Below are positions 21,001-32,200 of a DNA stretch of 64,000 bases, in pieces. Position 1 is the first letter of the stretch. Each line of letters starts with the position of its first letter. Made by a program: the position numbers and the translations under genes. Under the pieces are notes generated by a model, which had not been told where the DNA came from, made no database searches, and saw only the letters and a list, made by a program, of their open reading frames with translations. Source of the stretch: Tritrichomonas musculus. Lineage: Eukaryota > Parabasalia > Tritrichomonadida > Tritrichomonadidae. The stretch is taken from assembly GCA_039105265.1 (NCBI GenBank), contig JAPFFF010000043.1:1-64000 (forward strand). The letters are read 5' to 3'.

Positions 21001-23570
21001 TGTTTTTGTGGCATTCGCCAGGCATTAAGGAGACAATTGACAAAGAAATGTTGAAAGAAATAGAAAACGAAACAAATGCAAACATTTCTAACGTCCAAGA
21101 GAATCAAGTCATTGGAGGAATTCAGAAGAAATTCAAGACCGATCGAAAAGGCCTTCAATACATGTCTTACATGGAAATTGAAGAGATCGCTTTGAATGGC
21201 GCTGATAAAGATAATTTCTTGGATTTGTTGATTGGCTTCTTTAACTATTCATCGGTGAATCACAAGCAAATTCAAGTCAAAAGATGGCTCGATGCTTTGA
21301 ATGTTACAAAGTACGATAAAAAACACATTTTGATGATTGCATTGTTCTTCGAAAACGTTCATTGCCCGTTCAGCAAGTTGCCAAGACAGATCTCTATCTT
21401 GGCACAGAATGCACTGACATCTTTCGGTTACCCGTTGATGACAAAACCGCTCCTCATTCTTGCTTATTTGCAGCTGACTGGAATTCAATGGTTCCTTGTT
21501 CGATCAATCATCGGAATCGACCCTGAATTCTTCAAGGAGTTCCCAATCATATCCTTCGATTTCAATATCAATCAGAACTCAAACGAGGCACAGCCACCAG
21601 TGAAGCCGAGCCTACCGCCTCCAATTCCAAAGCAAAGGATAAAGAAGCACAGAAAGAAGAAGATAAAGAAGAAGAAATTGATTGAAAAGCCAAAAGAACA
21701 AGAACAAGAAAATAAACAAGAAGAACAGCCAAGCCAAGATCAAAATCAAGAACAAGACAAAGTCAAAGACGAGAATAACAAAGACGAGAATAACAAAGAA
21801 CAAGAACAAAATAAAAATCAAGAAGAAGAAGAAAATAAAGAAAAAGAGAAGGAAAATGAAAACGATTCAGAAAACAAAGACAAAGATGAAGAAAACAAAG
21901 ATCAATCTACAAGTGATGATAAAGATAAAGACAAGCCAGAAGAAGAAGAAAATAAAAAGAATCAAGAAGAAGAAGGCAAAAACAAAGAACAGGAACAGCC
22001 TGCTAAACAAGAAGAAAATAAAACTGACAAGTATGAATACGAGTATTCTTATGAAGATGAAGAATACTACAGTGAAGAAGAAGAAGACAACCAATCAGAA
22101 ATTGTCAACAAGCGCAAGATCAAGAAGCACGAGTTCATGATTTCGAGTGGTTGTTCAATGACACTTTTTGACTACTATGTGAGTCTTTCGCAGACAGTTT
22201 TTGATCCGAACACGAACATGGCGAACTTTGATTTGGACTACTTTTATTACAAGAAAAGTGACAGCCAAGACTACTTTTACAACCATGATTCAGGCCTGGA
22301 CTTCATCAACAATGAGCTCTGTATCTCGCCTCCGTGGAGCATTCCAACCAATCGCAAGTGGCCGTCTAAGATGAAGACCTTTTTCCACTCTCACATAAAA
22401 GTTGGCTATTCGAACATGGTTGAACTTAGCACGACTGTTTTCAACGACATCATATCGAAAGTTAAATCTAAGAATGACAATGACAATGAAAAAGAGAATG
22501 ACAACAAGAACAATACAATTCCTGAAATCTTTTATATTTTAATGAACACGAACTTGACGACTACACAAAGAAAGACTGTTCAAGACATCTTTTTGACACC
22601 TTCAAAGTTGCCTAAATCGAAAGAAGATGGACTTGGATCAACATCATCACTTCTTCTTAAGTCACTGAATAACGATGACAACAACAATGATGAGAATAGT
22701 TTATTATACGATATCTCAATTCGTAAGTATTACAATCCATCATTGTTGACAACGACCAAATCAGACATAATAACAAAACAGAACAAAGGCAAATTCAAGT
22801 CAGTTCCCAGTTTAACATTGAAGACATTTCGTTCTTTATTATGTCAATTTGCAAAACCTGTAGAACAAAGCAAAATCCAAGACTTCGTTGATAAGCAATC
22901 GCCTGTTCATCCTGCTTGTTGCTATGAGACATTTGCAAGACAAGGAATTCATGTTTGGAAACCAAAGATTCAAAAATATGCATCTCCTAAAAATTGTGGT
23001 AATTTCGAACTAGATATGACAACTTATAAAAATAGCGTCCTTGATAATTCTAGAGCGGGATTGTTTGATATTTCTATTCTGTCTCTTTTGAAAATCGTTT
23101 CTGATGAAGCTGTTTCAACTTTGTTGTATTTGTTCTCTTTGGATGAGAGAGATTTGTTACAATTAAAAGATGCTGAAATTGGTTCTTTAGATGTGATTAA
23201 ATCTGAGATTTTAAAAACTTTGTTCGATACAGTTTCTAACCGTCCTGAATCAAATATTTATTTCGCCGCTAAAGTTATGAAGGCAATTAAATATTTGCTC
23301 CAACAAAAGTTGATTTTAATCGACGATTTGTCAGCTTTCATTTGCAATAGAGAATTCTTGACTTCTAAAAACTTCTTGTGCGCAGCTTTCGTTTTCTTGT
23401 CATTTGAAAAAATTGCAGTCTCAATGGGAAGAAATGACATAGCAAGCTTCTGCAAGGTACTGAAAAGTGAGGAAGCTGACATCTTTGAAAAAGAAGAAAA
23501 TTGGAAGAAAAAGTTCTTCAGTGACTCCAGCAATCCGTCTGTTATTATCGAAACTTTCCATCATTATTAA
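18066..23570 (+). CDS. Large unrecognised protein with charged low-complexity tract
   Basis: Open frame of 1,834 codons from the ATG at 18,066. A second ATG at 18,093 (MADYLNDF) is an equally good start. Most of residues 1-1150 is alpha-helical in style, with hydrophobic/leucine periodicity suggestive of HEAT/ARM-type solenoid, but no family is recognised. Residues about 1180-1355 are a Pro-Lys then Lys/Glu/Gln/Asn-rich disordered tract (encoded at about 21,600-22,130), followed by a globular C-terminal region with aromatic-rich DYYVSLSQTVFDPNTNM. No signal peptide or membrane segment is seen. An intact frame of this length shows it is a real gene, probably a large cytosolic scaffold. Its function is unknown. 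Confidence 0.8.
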   Translation: MHVTAYSNKMADYLNDFKMEQLISACESLFNANKFDALAANLNEFSRLFRPDFFNKGSSIFKPLILKKPLISIIKYFGSNIKVVSDAAKSVILHIVPILSAINPVKFIDTLKEIQKMSIPGMNLNRFFALILPSISYALKTFDESAKMQSFSFLLSIFQNSQDFIDVSFLISSKMESNMSNGFYIDNIDDVSNDICDIPISIFSKYAPLNELEKLVTLKDLLLENTDQESKKLENLDLLGGKNPDEIQAPKQNSIDAKKEAEIELFLQKKGILSARICNFREEMVKTIISNTQDLEVNQRIQFLQHYIRYLHKKLLFSTTMAVTLLDRIYLKLKNFSQPEFEPLIQVFTLIIEKYKKPEEKEDQKDAKNKLNNEKIMANKLTMIIENLIDTIKKNKIKFSLFNKILNVLYKSARSERSLITRDQILPFIKNASSNNNDEYRLISLKIMFLFPDKGEVMNILAPFLLTFHNFQTNVYSEYLLTLEENLPLIDDEMLTLILNESVNPLPLLPLSAYSILRFLNAIPKRVFLKKNLNLNVYNLVDKYLLINDKKVQKELSKFVAKVNLSIRLSNPNLDFFSENSSSYIVINSSSSVYSDININFLNEMLEYRLVHPNNLVYALNFIQKFTQPPDYKKYFRTILNLLVYEVKLLGFNLPKLYKELNLNFNMNNFASNSSTGTSRDRDSKEGKESKEKGDNHVEFDHLWIFNSDLVNMFTQIDSSTSFEKSLFGKLLYKTLESIKVLYQPNYESEVAILTSCTSSIFCALSLDIIENKINKSTKELNEIIKILNDSALPMSECVRISQFCVHCLSVKTSLSSFLPYLKEGAEQSREIADFLALHSTPSTLTKPIPTFLSFVDAESGKENKTILFKRVSDSSTAMSKWSNYVDLCQQILEPEQWVIIKGDKDRINKLNNYKNGYIERALERVPEDEDVNPDTAEAALRQEANNESLEFFEVDERELYFRLEKKWQKEESLYELTMFLWHSPGIKETIDKEMLKEIENETNANISNVQENQVIGGIQKKFKTDRKGLQYMSYMEIEEIALNGADKDNFLDLLIGFFNYSSVNHKQIQVKRWLDALNVTKYDKKHILMIALFFENVHCPFSKLPRQISILAQNALTSFGYPLMTKPLLILAYLQLTGIQWFLVRSIIGIDPEFFKEFPIISFDFNINQNSNEAQPPVKPSLPPPIPKQRIKKHRKKKIKKKKLIEKPKEQEQENKQEEQPSQDQNQEQDKVKDENNKDENNKEQEQNKNQEEEENKEKEKENENDSENKDKDEENKDQSTSDDKDKDKPEEEENKKNQEEEGKNKEQEQPAKQEENKTDKYEYEYSYEDEEYYSEEEEDNQSEIVNKRKIKKHEFMISSGCSMTLFDYYVSLSQTVFDPNTNMANFDLDYFYYKKSDSQDYFYNHDSGLDFINNELCISPPWSIPTNRKWPSKMKTFFHSHIKVGYSNMVELSTTVFNDIISKVKSKNDNDNEKENDNKNNTIPEIFYILMNTNLTTTQRKTVQDIFLTPSKLPKSKEDGLGSTSSLLLKSLNNDDNNNDENSLLYDISIRKYYNPSLLTTTKSDIITKQNKGKFKSVPSLTLKTFRSLLCQFAKPVEQSKIQDFVDKQSPVHPACCYETFARQGIHVWKPKIQKYASPKNCGNFELDMTTYKNSVLDNSRAGLFDISILSLLKIVSDEAVSTLLYLFSLDERDLLQLKDAEIGSLDVIKSEILKTLFDTVSNRPESNIYFAAKVMKAIKYLLQQKLILIDDLSAFICNREFLTSKNFLCAAFVFLSFEKIAVSMGRNDIASFCKVLKSEEADIFEKEENWKKKFFSDSSNPSVIIETFHHY

Positions 23571-23667
23571 AAAAAGAATTTGTATTATCATTTTCATTTC
23601 ATTTCATTTTGTTTTTATGAATGTTTAGTCTTAATGCCAATGTTGGATATAAAAAGAAGTTCTTTTT

Positions 23668-23700
<33 letters not shown>
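23571..23700. other. Gene 3' flank with long A-tract
   Basis: Downstream flank ending in an A-tract at about 23,669-23,703 that abuts the inverted-repeat element. A second A-tract on the same strand flanks its other end (25,705-25,733). Confidence 0.5.
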
Positions 23701-23707
<7 letters not shown>

Positions 23708-25700
23708 TGCGAGAACTCTCTTTTTTAAAATTACAACAAAATTTTGAAATACAATATACATTATAAAATGATAAATATCATATTTTAATTTTGTGATCTT
23801 TCTCTCCGTAGTTGCCAAAATATTTATTATTTAATTATTTTATAGATTTGAATATATTAATATATAAACCATTCAATTTTTTAAAATATAAATATAATAT
23901 TATTTATGCTATTTTTAGTTATTAAAAATTAATTTTTTATTAATTAGGAGCTTTTAATTTTACTTTATTACGGAAGTCCATCTTTTTAATAATCTGAGCC
24001 CAATTTTATAGTGAAAATTTACCGCAAAAAAAAATGACAGTTAATTTGTAAGGGTAATTTTTCTTCAAATTCATCATCATCGAAGCCTTCTTTTTCCAAA
24101 TTGTGATTAATTGTTGAATAGTTTTGTATAAAAAATAATAATAAATCTTCAGTTGAAAGCTTTTTCATCATTATTTATTAAAATTTCTGAGAGAAAATTT
24201 CTGAGAAATCTGGCCAAATATTTTTTTCATAATCATATCTCAAAAATGGCTCTAAGGATAATAAAAAAAATTGTAGAATAGTGAGTAAATTGTATATTTA
24301 TTTAAATAAAACTGTTTCACCAAAATTCATAGGGCCATTTTTTAATTATTCATTGTTAAATGTTAAATCCATTTTATTCGACGAATTTTAAATAAAATCC
24401 AGATTTTGATTGAAAATTCTATTTATATTTGCGATCTATTTGAAATAATATAACCAAATTCATGCTTTGTTAAAAAATAATCAAAATATGCTAATAATAA
24501 TTTTTTCATCAATTTCCTTTTCATACAATAATAAATATATATTCATAAATATTTCAATGCAATATTTAGTTTTTGTAAATTTTATTAAGTTTTCTTAAAT
24601 AGAAATGCTCTTTTTCTTTACTTTTTTGTCCATTTTTTAAATTGAGAGGAATAAATCCTAATTCTCAGAATTTAATAAAATCAATCAAAACATATATTTA
24701 ATAAAGCTTTATCAATTAATTGAATTGATAGTCAAATATTAAAAACAATTTTGGCCATATATAAATAGCATTTGTATCTTAAAAATAGCTCTAACTTTTC
24801 GTATATAAAAATGTTTATAAGCATTAAATATTACATTTAATATAATAGATAAGTTTTATTGAGAATGATAGGGCCATTTTTTACATGGGAACTTCAAAAA
24901 TAAAAAAGCTTTTTATTTGCCAAATTTAGATTTAAATGAGGAATTTCAAGCTTAATAAGAAATATATTGTTGATATAAACCGAAATAATGCATTACATTC
25001 CCAATTTATATAAAATTTAATAAAGATATGTTGATTTTAATATTTCGACTGACTCATCCAAAACTCAACGAAAATGATTTTTTTGCATAATATATCATGT
25101 ATCAAATAATATGTAAAATTACTATATGTTCTTTTCAACTTGAAATATCAAATATCTATACTTTTTTATTAAATTTTGAAAATTGAATGCAATTGAGAGG
25201 AATAAATCCTACTTCTCTGAATTTGATTTAAAAAAACTAAAATGGCGTCTCCCGAGCTATTTCATTTCATTTAAAAATATAATAATACAAATAAAAAATG
25301 CAGTAAAATTATAAGTAGTTATCCCCATAGAAACAAAAAAAAATTGAGATATTTTTAAAATATTAGTTTTTTGATTGTGTTTTAAATATATCTCAACTAA
25401 ATTAATATAAAATCTTAATTTTATCATTTATAAAGATTTCTGATATAATTAAAAACATTAATAAGCATCTATCAAACAAAAATAACAATTATTTATTGAA
25501 TTATTTAGTTTTTTGTTCCCCAAAATAGATATGCATTTTTCAGTATCTATAATGAGGTTCAAGAAATAAAATATTATTTTTTAATTATTATACAATAAAG
25601 ATATATTATATTTATTTTAAATAGTATAAAATATTTAAAATATTATGAGATATTTGAAAAATTAAAAAACGGTTATTTTTTGAATATTTAGTTCTCGCAC

Positions 25701-25704
<4 letters not shown>
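23701..25704. mobile_element. 2.0-kb non-coding inverted-repeat element between A-tracts
   Basis: AGGTGCGAGAACT at 23,705-23,717 is matched by its exact complement AGTTCTCGCACCT at 25,690-25,702, and both ends abut A-tracts on the same strand. The interior is non-coding and AT-rich. It holds a degenerate internal duplication with about 540-550 bp offset: AGGGCCATTTTTTA near 24,331 and 24,869, and GAGAGGAATAAATCCTA near 24,643 and 25,196. It looks like a non-autonomous DNA element inserted into an A-tract; the family is unknown. Confidence 0.5.
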
Positions 25705-25735
<31 letters not shown>

Positions 25736-25840
25736 AAACTAACGTGCGATATAATCATAAATCATTTAATAAACTATAATCATTGAACATACATAAATGT
25801 TTTTTGTATTTTGAAATTCAATCAATAATTAATATCATTT

Positions 25841-26123
25841 AATGACAACTTTTTGAGCAAAGCTCAAAAAGTTGTCATTCTTGAGATCTATTAGGCATAA
25901 TATTTCATTTGTTTTCTTCATGGAAGTTGATTTATGTAAGTTTTGAAAAGAAATCAAATTTGAAAATAATAAAGGGCCACTTTTTGAGCTTCGCTCAAAA
26001 AGTGTCCAAGCATAAGATTCATTTCGGTTATGTAATAACTTGGTTATAGTTGGTTTTGATGTTTGAATATCTGATTTGAGGAAATTGCAAGAAACGCCAC
26101 TTTTTGAGCTTCGCTCAAAAAGT
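25841..26123. repeat. Cluster of three CTTTTTGAGC hairpins
   Basis: Three perfect hairpins share the same stem core. Hairpin 1 has 18-bp arms at 25,841-25,858 and 25,862-25,879 with loop AAA. Hairpins 2 and 3 have 11-bp arms (ACTTTTTGAGC) at 25,979-26,003 and 26,099-26,123 with loop TTC. Spacing is about 120-135 bp and the DNA between them is unrelated. They could be terminators, RNA structures or mobile hairpins; I cannot tell which. Confidence 0.75.
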
Positions 26124-29100
26124 GTCTATGCTTTAGATAATAATGGCGTAATAATATATTTTTCTTTCAAGAACATTGTTCTATCTTAATCAAGTATTCT
26201 AAAAAACAAACGATTAAAATAAATAGAAAAATAATTGAGGGCCAATTTGGTTTCTCTTGTCATAAACATTTTGCATCAAAAAGTTATTTTATTTTTTATC
26301 TTTAAGAAAAAGTTATGTTTTATTTTTTGTTCCAAGAAAAAGTTCATGATTATTTTTCACTTTATCAAATTGAGGAAACTTTTTGACCGAAAAAAAAAAA
26401 TATAAAGTGCGTCCAGACGGATTGCTGGAGAAATTGACGAAATATTGTAATTTTTGATCATATTTTCTTTATTTTTATTTTGAAACTAAGAATGTGCTTT
26501 AATGGATAAGAATTTTATACTCCTATTTTTGAGATATTTCTATTTTTATTTTTCTGATTAAGAATTGTTTTATAATTGAGAGGCTATAAAATTTTTTTTA
26601 TATAAAAATTGATGAAATATAAATATATATATTATTTTGTTTTATTAATTATTATTGTATATATATATTAATAACTTATTAATACTTATATGTTTAAAAA
26701 ATATTTATTTTCTAGAGATACATTTGTTTATATTTTTTTTATAAATTTTTAACTTTTTCAGTTATTATATTTTTTATATTGAAATAATAAACATTTTTTA
26801 TCCTAGTAGTATTTTTATTAAACATTATTTTATTTTATATATATAATATATATTATATTTTATATACTATTTCAATTTTATATTTAAGTTTTACATTATA
26901 TATTAAATAGATAAATTAACAAAAAAAAATGAAAAATTCAATTAAACGATGATTTTTAATTGAATTTCTAAAAAAATATGTTGCTTTGTATTGTGATTAT
27001 TTTTTGGTTTTCAATATATTAAATATTAAAGTTATTTTTATAATATAATAATTAATAATTTTACTATATAAAAAATATTTTTAATAATATTTTTAAGAAA
27101 ATGAGGAAATTTAAATTTTTCAAGAATCACTTCACAATTAACTTCACTTCACCGAAAATAATCATCTCACGTCACTAAAAAATAATAACGTACCAAAATA
27201 CGATGAAAAATAATTCAAAATAATGCAAAATATAAAATTACATTTTTCTTTAAAATGAGAGTATAAAGTAACTTATTTACATAATAAAATTTATTCAAAT
27301 ATTTATTATTATTATATTGTACAATTAGTATATAATTATTTCGTAAATCAATTGATAAATAAGTCATTTTCTTAATTTTTTAATGTAAATTTGCATTTAA
27401 ATTTATATATGGCTAATAAATTGGATATATAACAGATAATATATTTTATAAATCAAATATAAAATATTATTTTTGATTTATAATTCATAAATATTTTATT
27501 TGACTCGAGATATAGATGAAACATTATTTTTTTAATTGTTTTTAAATTCTCAACATCCATTAAAACCAATTATGGCAAATGTCAGTATTGGATATATAGA
27601 AGTAAATAATCTTAATATTTTTTCATAAGATAAAATATTCATTCAATTAAAGTAAAAATAAAAAAATCAAATAACGAGTTTTCACTTCACATGAAGACCT
27701 CTGTGTGTCCAGTGGACACTGTCCACAATTAAATAAAAAAAAAACTAGACGATGCTGTCACGTTAAAATAAAACTAATATTGTGAAATAATAAAATAAAA
27801 TAATAAAATGATTTAAGCTGTCATGATGTTGATTGTTTAACGTGATTGCAAAATTTTTGCTGTCAAGAAATTGTTTTATTAAAAAATAAATGAATCTAAA
27901 TCAAAATAATAATACAGTTAAACGATTCATAATGATAATAATGCAACTAATACAATAATTTAGCTGTCATGAAGTTGTATCTAAATGTAAAATAAATAAT
28001 AAAGTCAATATTGATAGAAAATATATTACTAATTGTGGAAACTTTTTATAAATATTTTAAATATTTATTTGTTTATTTAAATATAAGACACAATTACAAA
28101 ATATTATTAGATATTTAGATAAAAAAATTGAATGGATCAAAAACACGTTGATTTAAGTCAATTCAAATCTATAACAAAAAAATTGAATGATTTCACAAAA
28201 AGTTATAAGGATAGTTAATTTATAAATAAGTATAACTTTTTATTAAAAATAATTAGTAATAGTATTTAATTAGTAATAGTATTTTAATATATTAATAATA
28301 TAAAATAATATTCTAACAAATAAAAATCATTTAAAAATTGAAAGATTATTTTAATAAAAAAAATAATCATTTAAAAATTGAAAGATTATTTATATAAATT
28401 GAAAAAAAAAATAAATCTCACAAAATATTATTTGAAATTTTGGATAAGTAAATAAGAAAAGTAGCATATTTCTCAGTATATATCCTTATATTTGCCTTTA
28501 CAATGAAAAATATGATTATAAATAGTAATGAAAAACTTTTTTTTTTTTTTTCATAATTAAGAGGAGCTTTGAAAATATTGAATATCTATAGAAATTCAAT
28601 GTAAATTCAATATTTTCTGTGTAAATTCAATTTTTTTCAATAAAATTTAAATCCAACTTTATCCTTAAAGATTCATTTATTTTTTTATAAAAATATGAGA
28701 GGTTATTTGTCTGATCCGAATTATCGAATCCAGTTTATTTAAAAAAATAAATGAAGTAGCTTTTTGAAAGGCTGCTTCAATTATATTAGTTCTCTGTTTT
28801 ACAACTTTTTGAGTGTTTTATTAAATCAAAAAGTTGTACCTAGAGAATTTTATTTTATATAATTTTTTTATTTGAACTTTAAATGTATTTATCTTAATAT
28901 ATTTCATGTATATAAACTTTTATTTAATTTATTAAATTAAATATATATTAAAATAATAAAATAATATTTTAATGAATTAATATACTTAATTTATAAAAGA
29001 ATATTATATTTTAATTAATAAAAAATAAACAAATAAATTTAAATTTGAATTCATAGAAATATTCAATTTATCATGAATAACCACATCTCTCAATCTTAAG

Positions 29101-29274
29101 AATATAGCAATCAATGTTTTCTAAACTATTCAAATTTAAATTTAAAAATATAAAGTATTTTAATTCTCTTTTTAATGCAAAATAAAATAAAAACAAAATT
29201 TCGTGAATAAATTTCTAAACATAAATGGTTTAAAATTAAATAGTCAAATGAAAAATTTTAATCCATTTTTATAA
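26124..29274. other. Long gene-free AT-rich stretch
   Basis: About 3.1 kb with no supportable gene. Observed items: irregular copies of CTGTCA(T/A)GA near 27,820, 27,862 and 27,963; a symmetric GTGTCCAGTGGACAC at about 27,703; a 26-bp direct repeat at 28,325/28,365; and another AACTTTTTGA-type inverted pair at about 28,800-28,838. Confidence 0.5.
28325..28390. repeat. 26-bp direct repeat, 40-bp period
   Basis: AATCATTTAAAAATTGAAAG continuing to GATTATT occurs at 28,325-28,350 and again at 28,365-28,390, a simple short tandem duplication. Confidence 0.8.
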
Positions 29275-32200
29275 ATGTCTGGACTTTTTGCACTACTTTT
29301 CACATTAGTGTTAAGTTCACAAAAATGTACATATACATCAAATAGAATATCTATTACTGATGACTCCTCATTAGGAGATATTAAAGACGAATTTAGACCA
29401 ATATTTCTTCGATTAACAAGCCCTGGTTGCCCATATAGCCCAGCATCAGACGATCAATGGATAAAAGCATCAGAACTTTATCCACAAGTAAACTTTGTTA
29501 CTGTTGATTGCTGGAAGAACACCAAAATCTGCAGCTTATTTGGAACCTCAATAATGACTCCATACCACTCATTAGTTCCAGCTAATTCTACAACTCCTAT
29601 TGATGAAACACAATTTGGTAACAATAATGACATCCAACAATCACCACAAAGGTTCCTTGATATGATATTAACATATACAAAGTTATATCCCGTCTCCCCA
29701 CCATTAATTAATCTATTTCCATTTATTACAGATTCATTCTACAACAACGTTGATGATCCAATCTTTCTACTCTACGATTCTCTCTGCTCAGATCAAATAC
29801 CATTCTTAAATGCATGGGCAAGAGTAGCAAATGAAGTTGTTATACCTGACAGTGACCATCCCAGAGTCGGAATGCTCGATTGCTCAACCTATTTTGACGA
29901 ATGCCAAAGATGGATGAGACCATATGCTCCAAAGACACCAGTAGCTCTTATCTACTCCAGTAAGACAGGTAATTTCGAAGTCTTAGAAAACTACAACAAT
30001 ATCAATTCCGATCAAATTGATGGTCTTTATACAAACGCACTTAGCAAACCACATAGATCAATGCCTACACCCGTCCCAATACCAAAACCAGAAATCGTTA
30101 AACCATCTACCGACGGCTATACAGTTCTTGAAAACACAAATCTTCAAGATAGGTCAATTGAAACGGTTAAAGGTCAATACAAACAAGCCTATGTAAATCC
30201 ATCCAGCGCATGCGAAAAGGCAAGTGAATGCGGTGCACGAACATTGAACACGCCAAATCAATGTCCAAACATTTTACCATCATCTGAAGACCATTCAAAA
30301 TCAGTTGAAATCATCAACTACCTCAGAAATTTAGCCGGTTTAAAGGTCAATGTTTCAGAAGATCCAGAATGGAGTGAAAAATGTTACTCAACCGCAATCA
30401 ACATCCACAAAATCAGCAAAGTTCCATCCAACCACGTCATTCAAGACAAATATGCTGTACCCGGTTATTGTGGCACAAAAGAGAACATCCAAGTTGCAAA
30501 GGACAGCTTACTTTCAGAGAACTCAAAGAGTGTTTTCATGTCTTCATACAAGTACTTCATCGATGAAGGCGCACACAACGATGGTGTCGTTGGACATAGA
30601 AGATGGCTCTTACATCCAAACTTGAACAAAGTTGGCTTTGGTTATTATCCATACAAAGAGAATGAATACTCACAACCAATAAAATACTTCCTTATGTTAC
30701 CTTCTGTTACAGTACTTAAAGTAATAGATAAAAACGTTCCTGGATACATTGAACAAAGCGTTCCAAGTGACTTAAACTTTGTTTCATGGCCACCAGCAGG
30801 TCCATTCCCAATTGACCAGCTTCCATCAAACTGGCACATCAGTCATCCTGACTTTAGAAGTGTTCAATTGAAAGATCTAAAGATTTACATAGAAAGAGAC
30901 GATGGTGCTGAATTGACGGTTTTAAGGTCAAATTTGCCAAAAGACATCAATTTGGATTCATTGGTTATGCAGATGACACCTGAAAGTTTAAAGCTTTGTC
31001 AACCAATGAGAAAGATAACCGTTTCTGTATTCAACAATAAGAATAAGAAAGTTTATCGTTTCACTTTCGAATTATTCAATAGAGGCGATTTGACTGAGGT
31101 CTGTTTGTATTCTACAGAAAAAACTAAATGTCCATCAACTGTTTCTGCTTCGAACTCATTCGGACCAGGAAGTTATCAAGCCCAAATCTTCTCAACTGCT
31201 ACAAATCAAGTCAAAGTTCATGTTGTTGAACCAATCACTGTTTCAAGTCCACTAAAGTTCACAGCATCAACAAGATTCTTCTTGGCAGGAAGTTCAATTA
31301 ACGGAAAGATTCAAATTGGAAGAAACGCAGTTGTTGATGTCCAAGATCCAACAGAAACTGACTTTGTAATTGACTGGTCTGTTGGTACTAAGAAGATTGG
31401 TAAACTTGAAACAGCAGGAAAGGCCAAATCTGTTGCAGTTAATGTTTTAGAAGACTCACAAAGTGTCTCAGTTCATGACTTAGTTTTCTACACAGGAAAA
31501 CAAACAACATTCTATCTTTCATCATTCCTTTATCATGGAAGCACAAAAGATGTTTATTACAACTTGGGTGGAAAAGAAGGAAACTACTTTGTTTCAGTGT
31601 CTCCAATTGATGCATTCCAAGCCTACTCCACTGTTTTTGATAACGAAATCAACAACCGAGGAAACGTCATCTTATTAGACAGCATCTTCGACTTGAGCAA
31701 GCAGAAGACAAATAAGAGAGTTATCAAGGTTTACACATCATCAATAGATAACACCGCTCCAATCAACTTATCATGCTTCCTTCCTGGAAAGAAGAGAGAC
31801 TACCAATTCTTGATGTTCGGTGGTTCAGCTTACTTTAAGTGTGACATGAACATTTCAAAGGTTGCAAGCTCAATTTTGTTCGACAAAAATGATATTTATC
31901 CAAAAGATGGGCAACAAAATTATCTATTCGAAGTATATAAGTTCGATCCTTTTGATAGTAGAAACATTTGTCCAATGGACTTCATCACTATAAACGAAGC
32001 AAGATTCGGTTCAATTGCAATCTCAATTCCATATGTAAAAGGAGATAACAATGCAAAAGCTGCTTACCTTCCAAGCAACACATTCAATCTTTATCCTAAA
32101 GATGATTACAAAGGTGAATCAACAATTAATGCATATCCAGATAGTTATGATACTAATCATAAGAAATGTATCATCACAATTCCAAACAACCAACACTCAA

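Noticed and set aside
21682-22140. Lys-rich plus-strand frame overlapping the large protein
   Set aside because: It is a shifted reading of the Lys/Glu low-complexity tract in the 1,834-aa gene.
25841-26123. CRISPR-like array
   Set aside because: Only three palindromes with 11-18-bp arms and unequal 120-135-bp spacing in a eukaryotic context; no cas genes.
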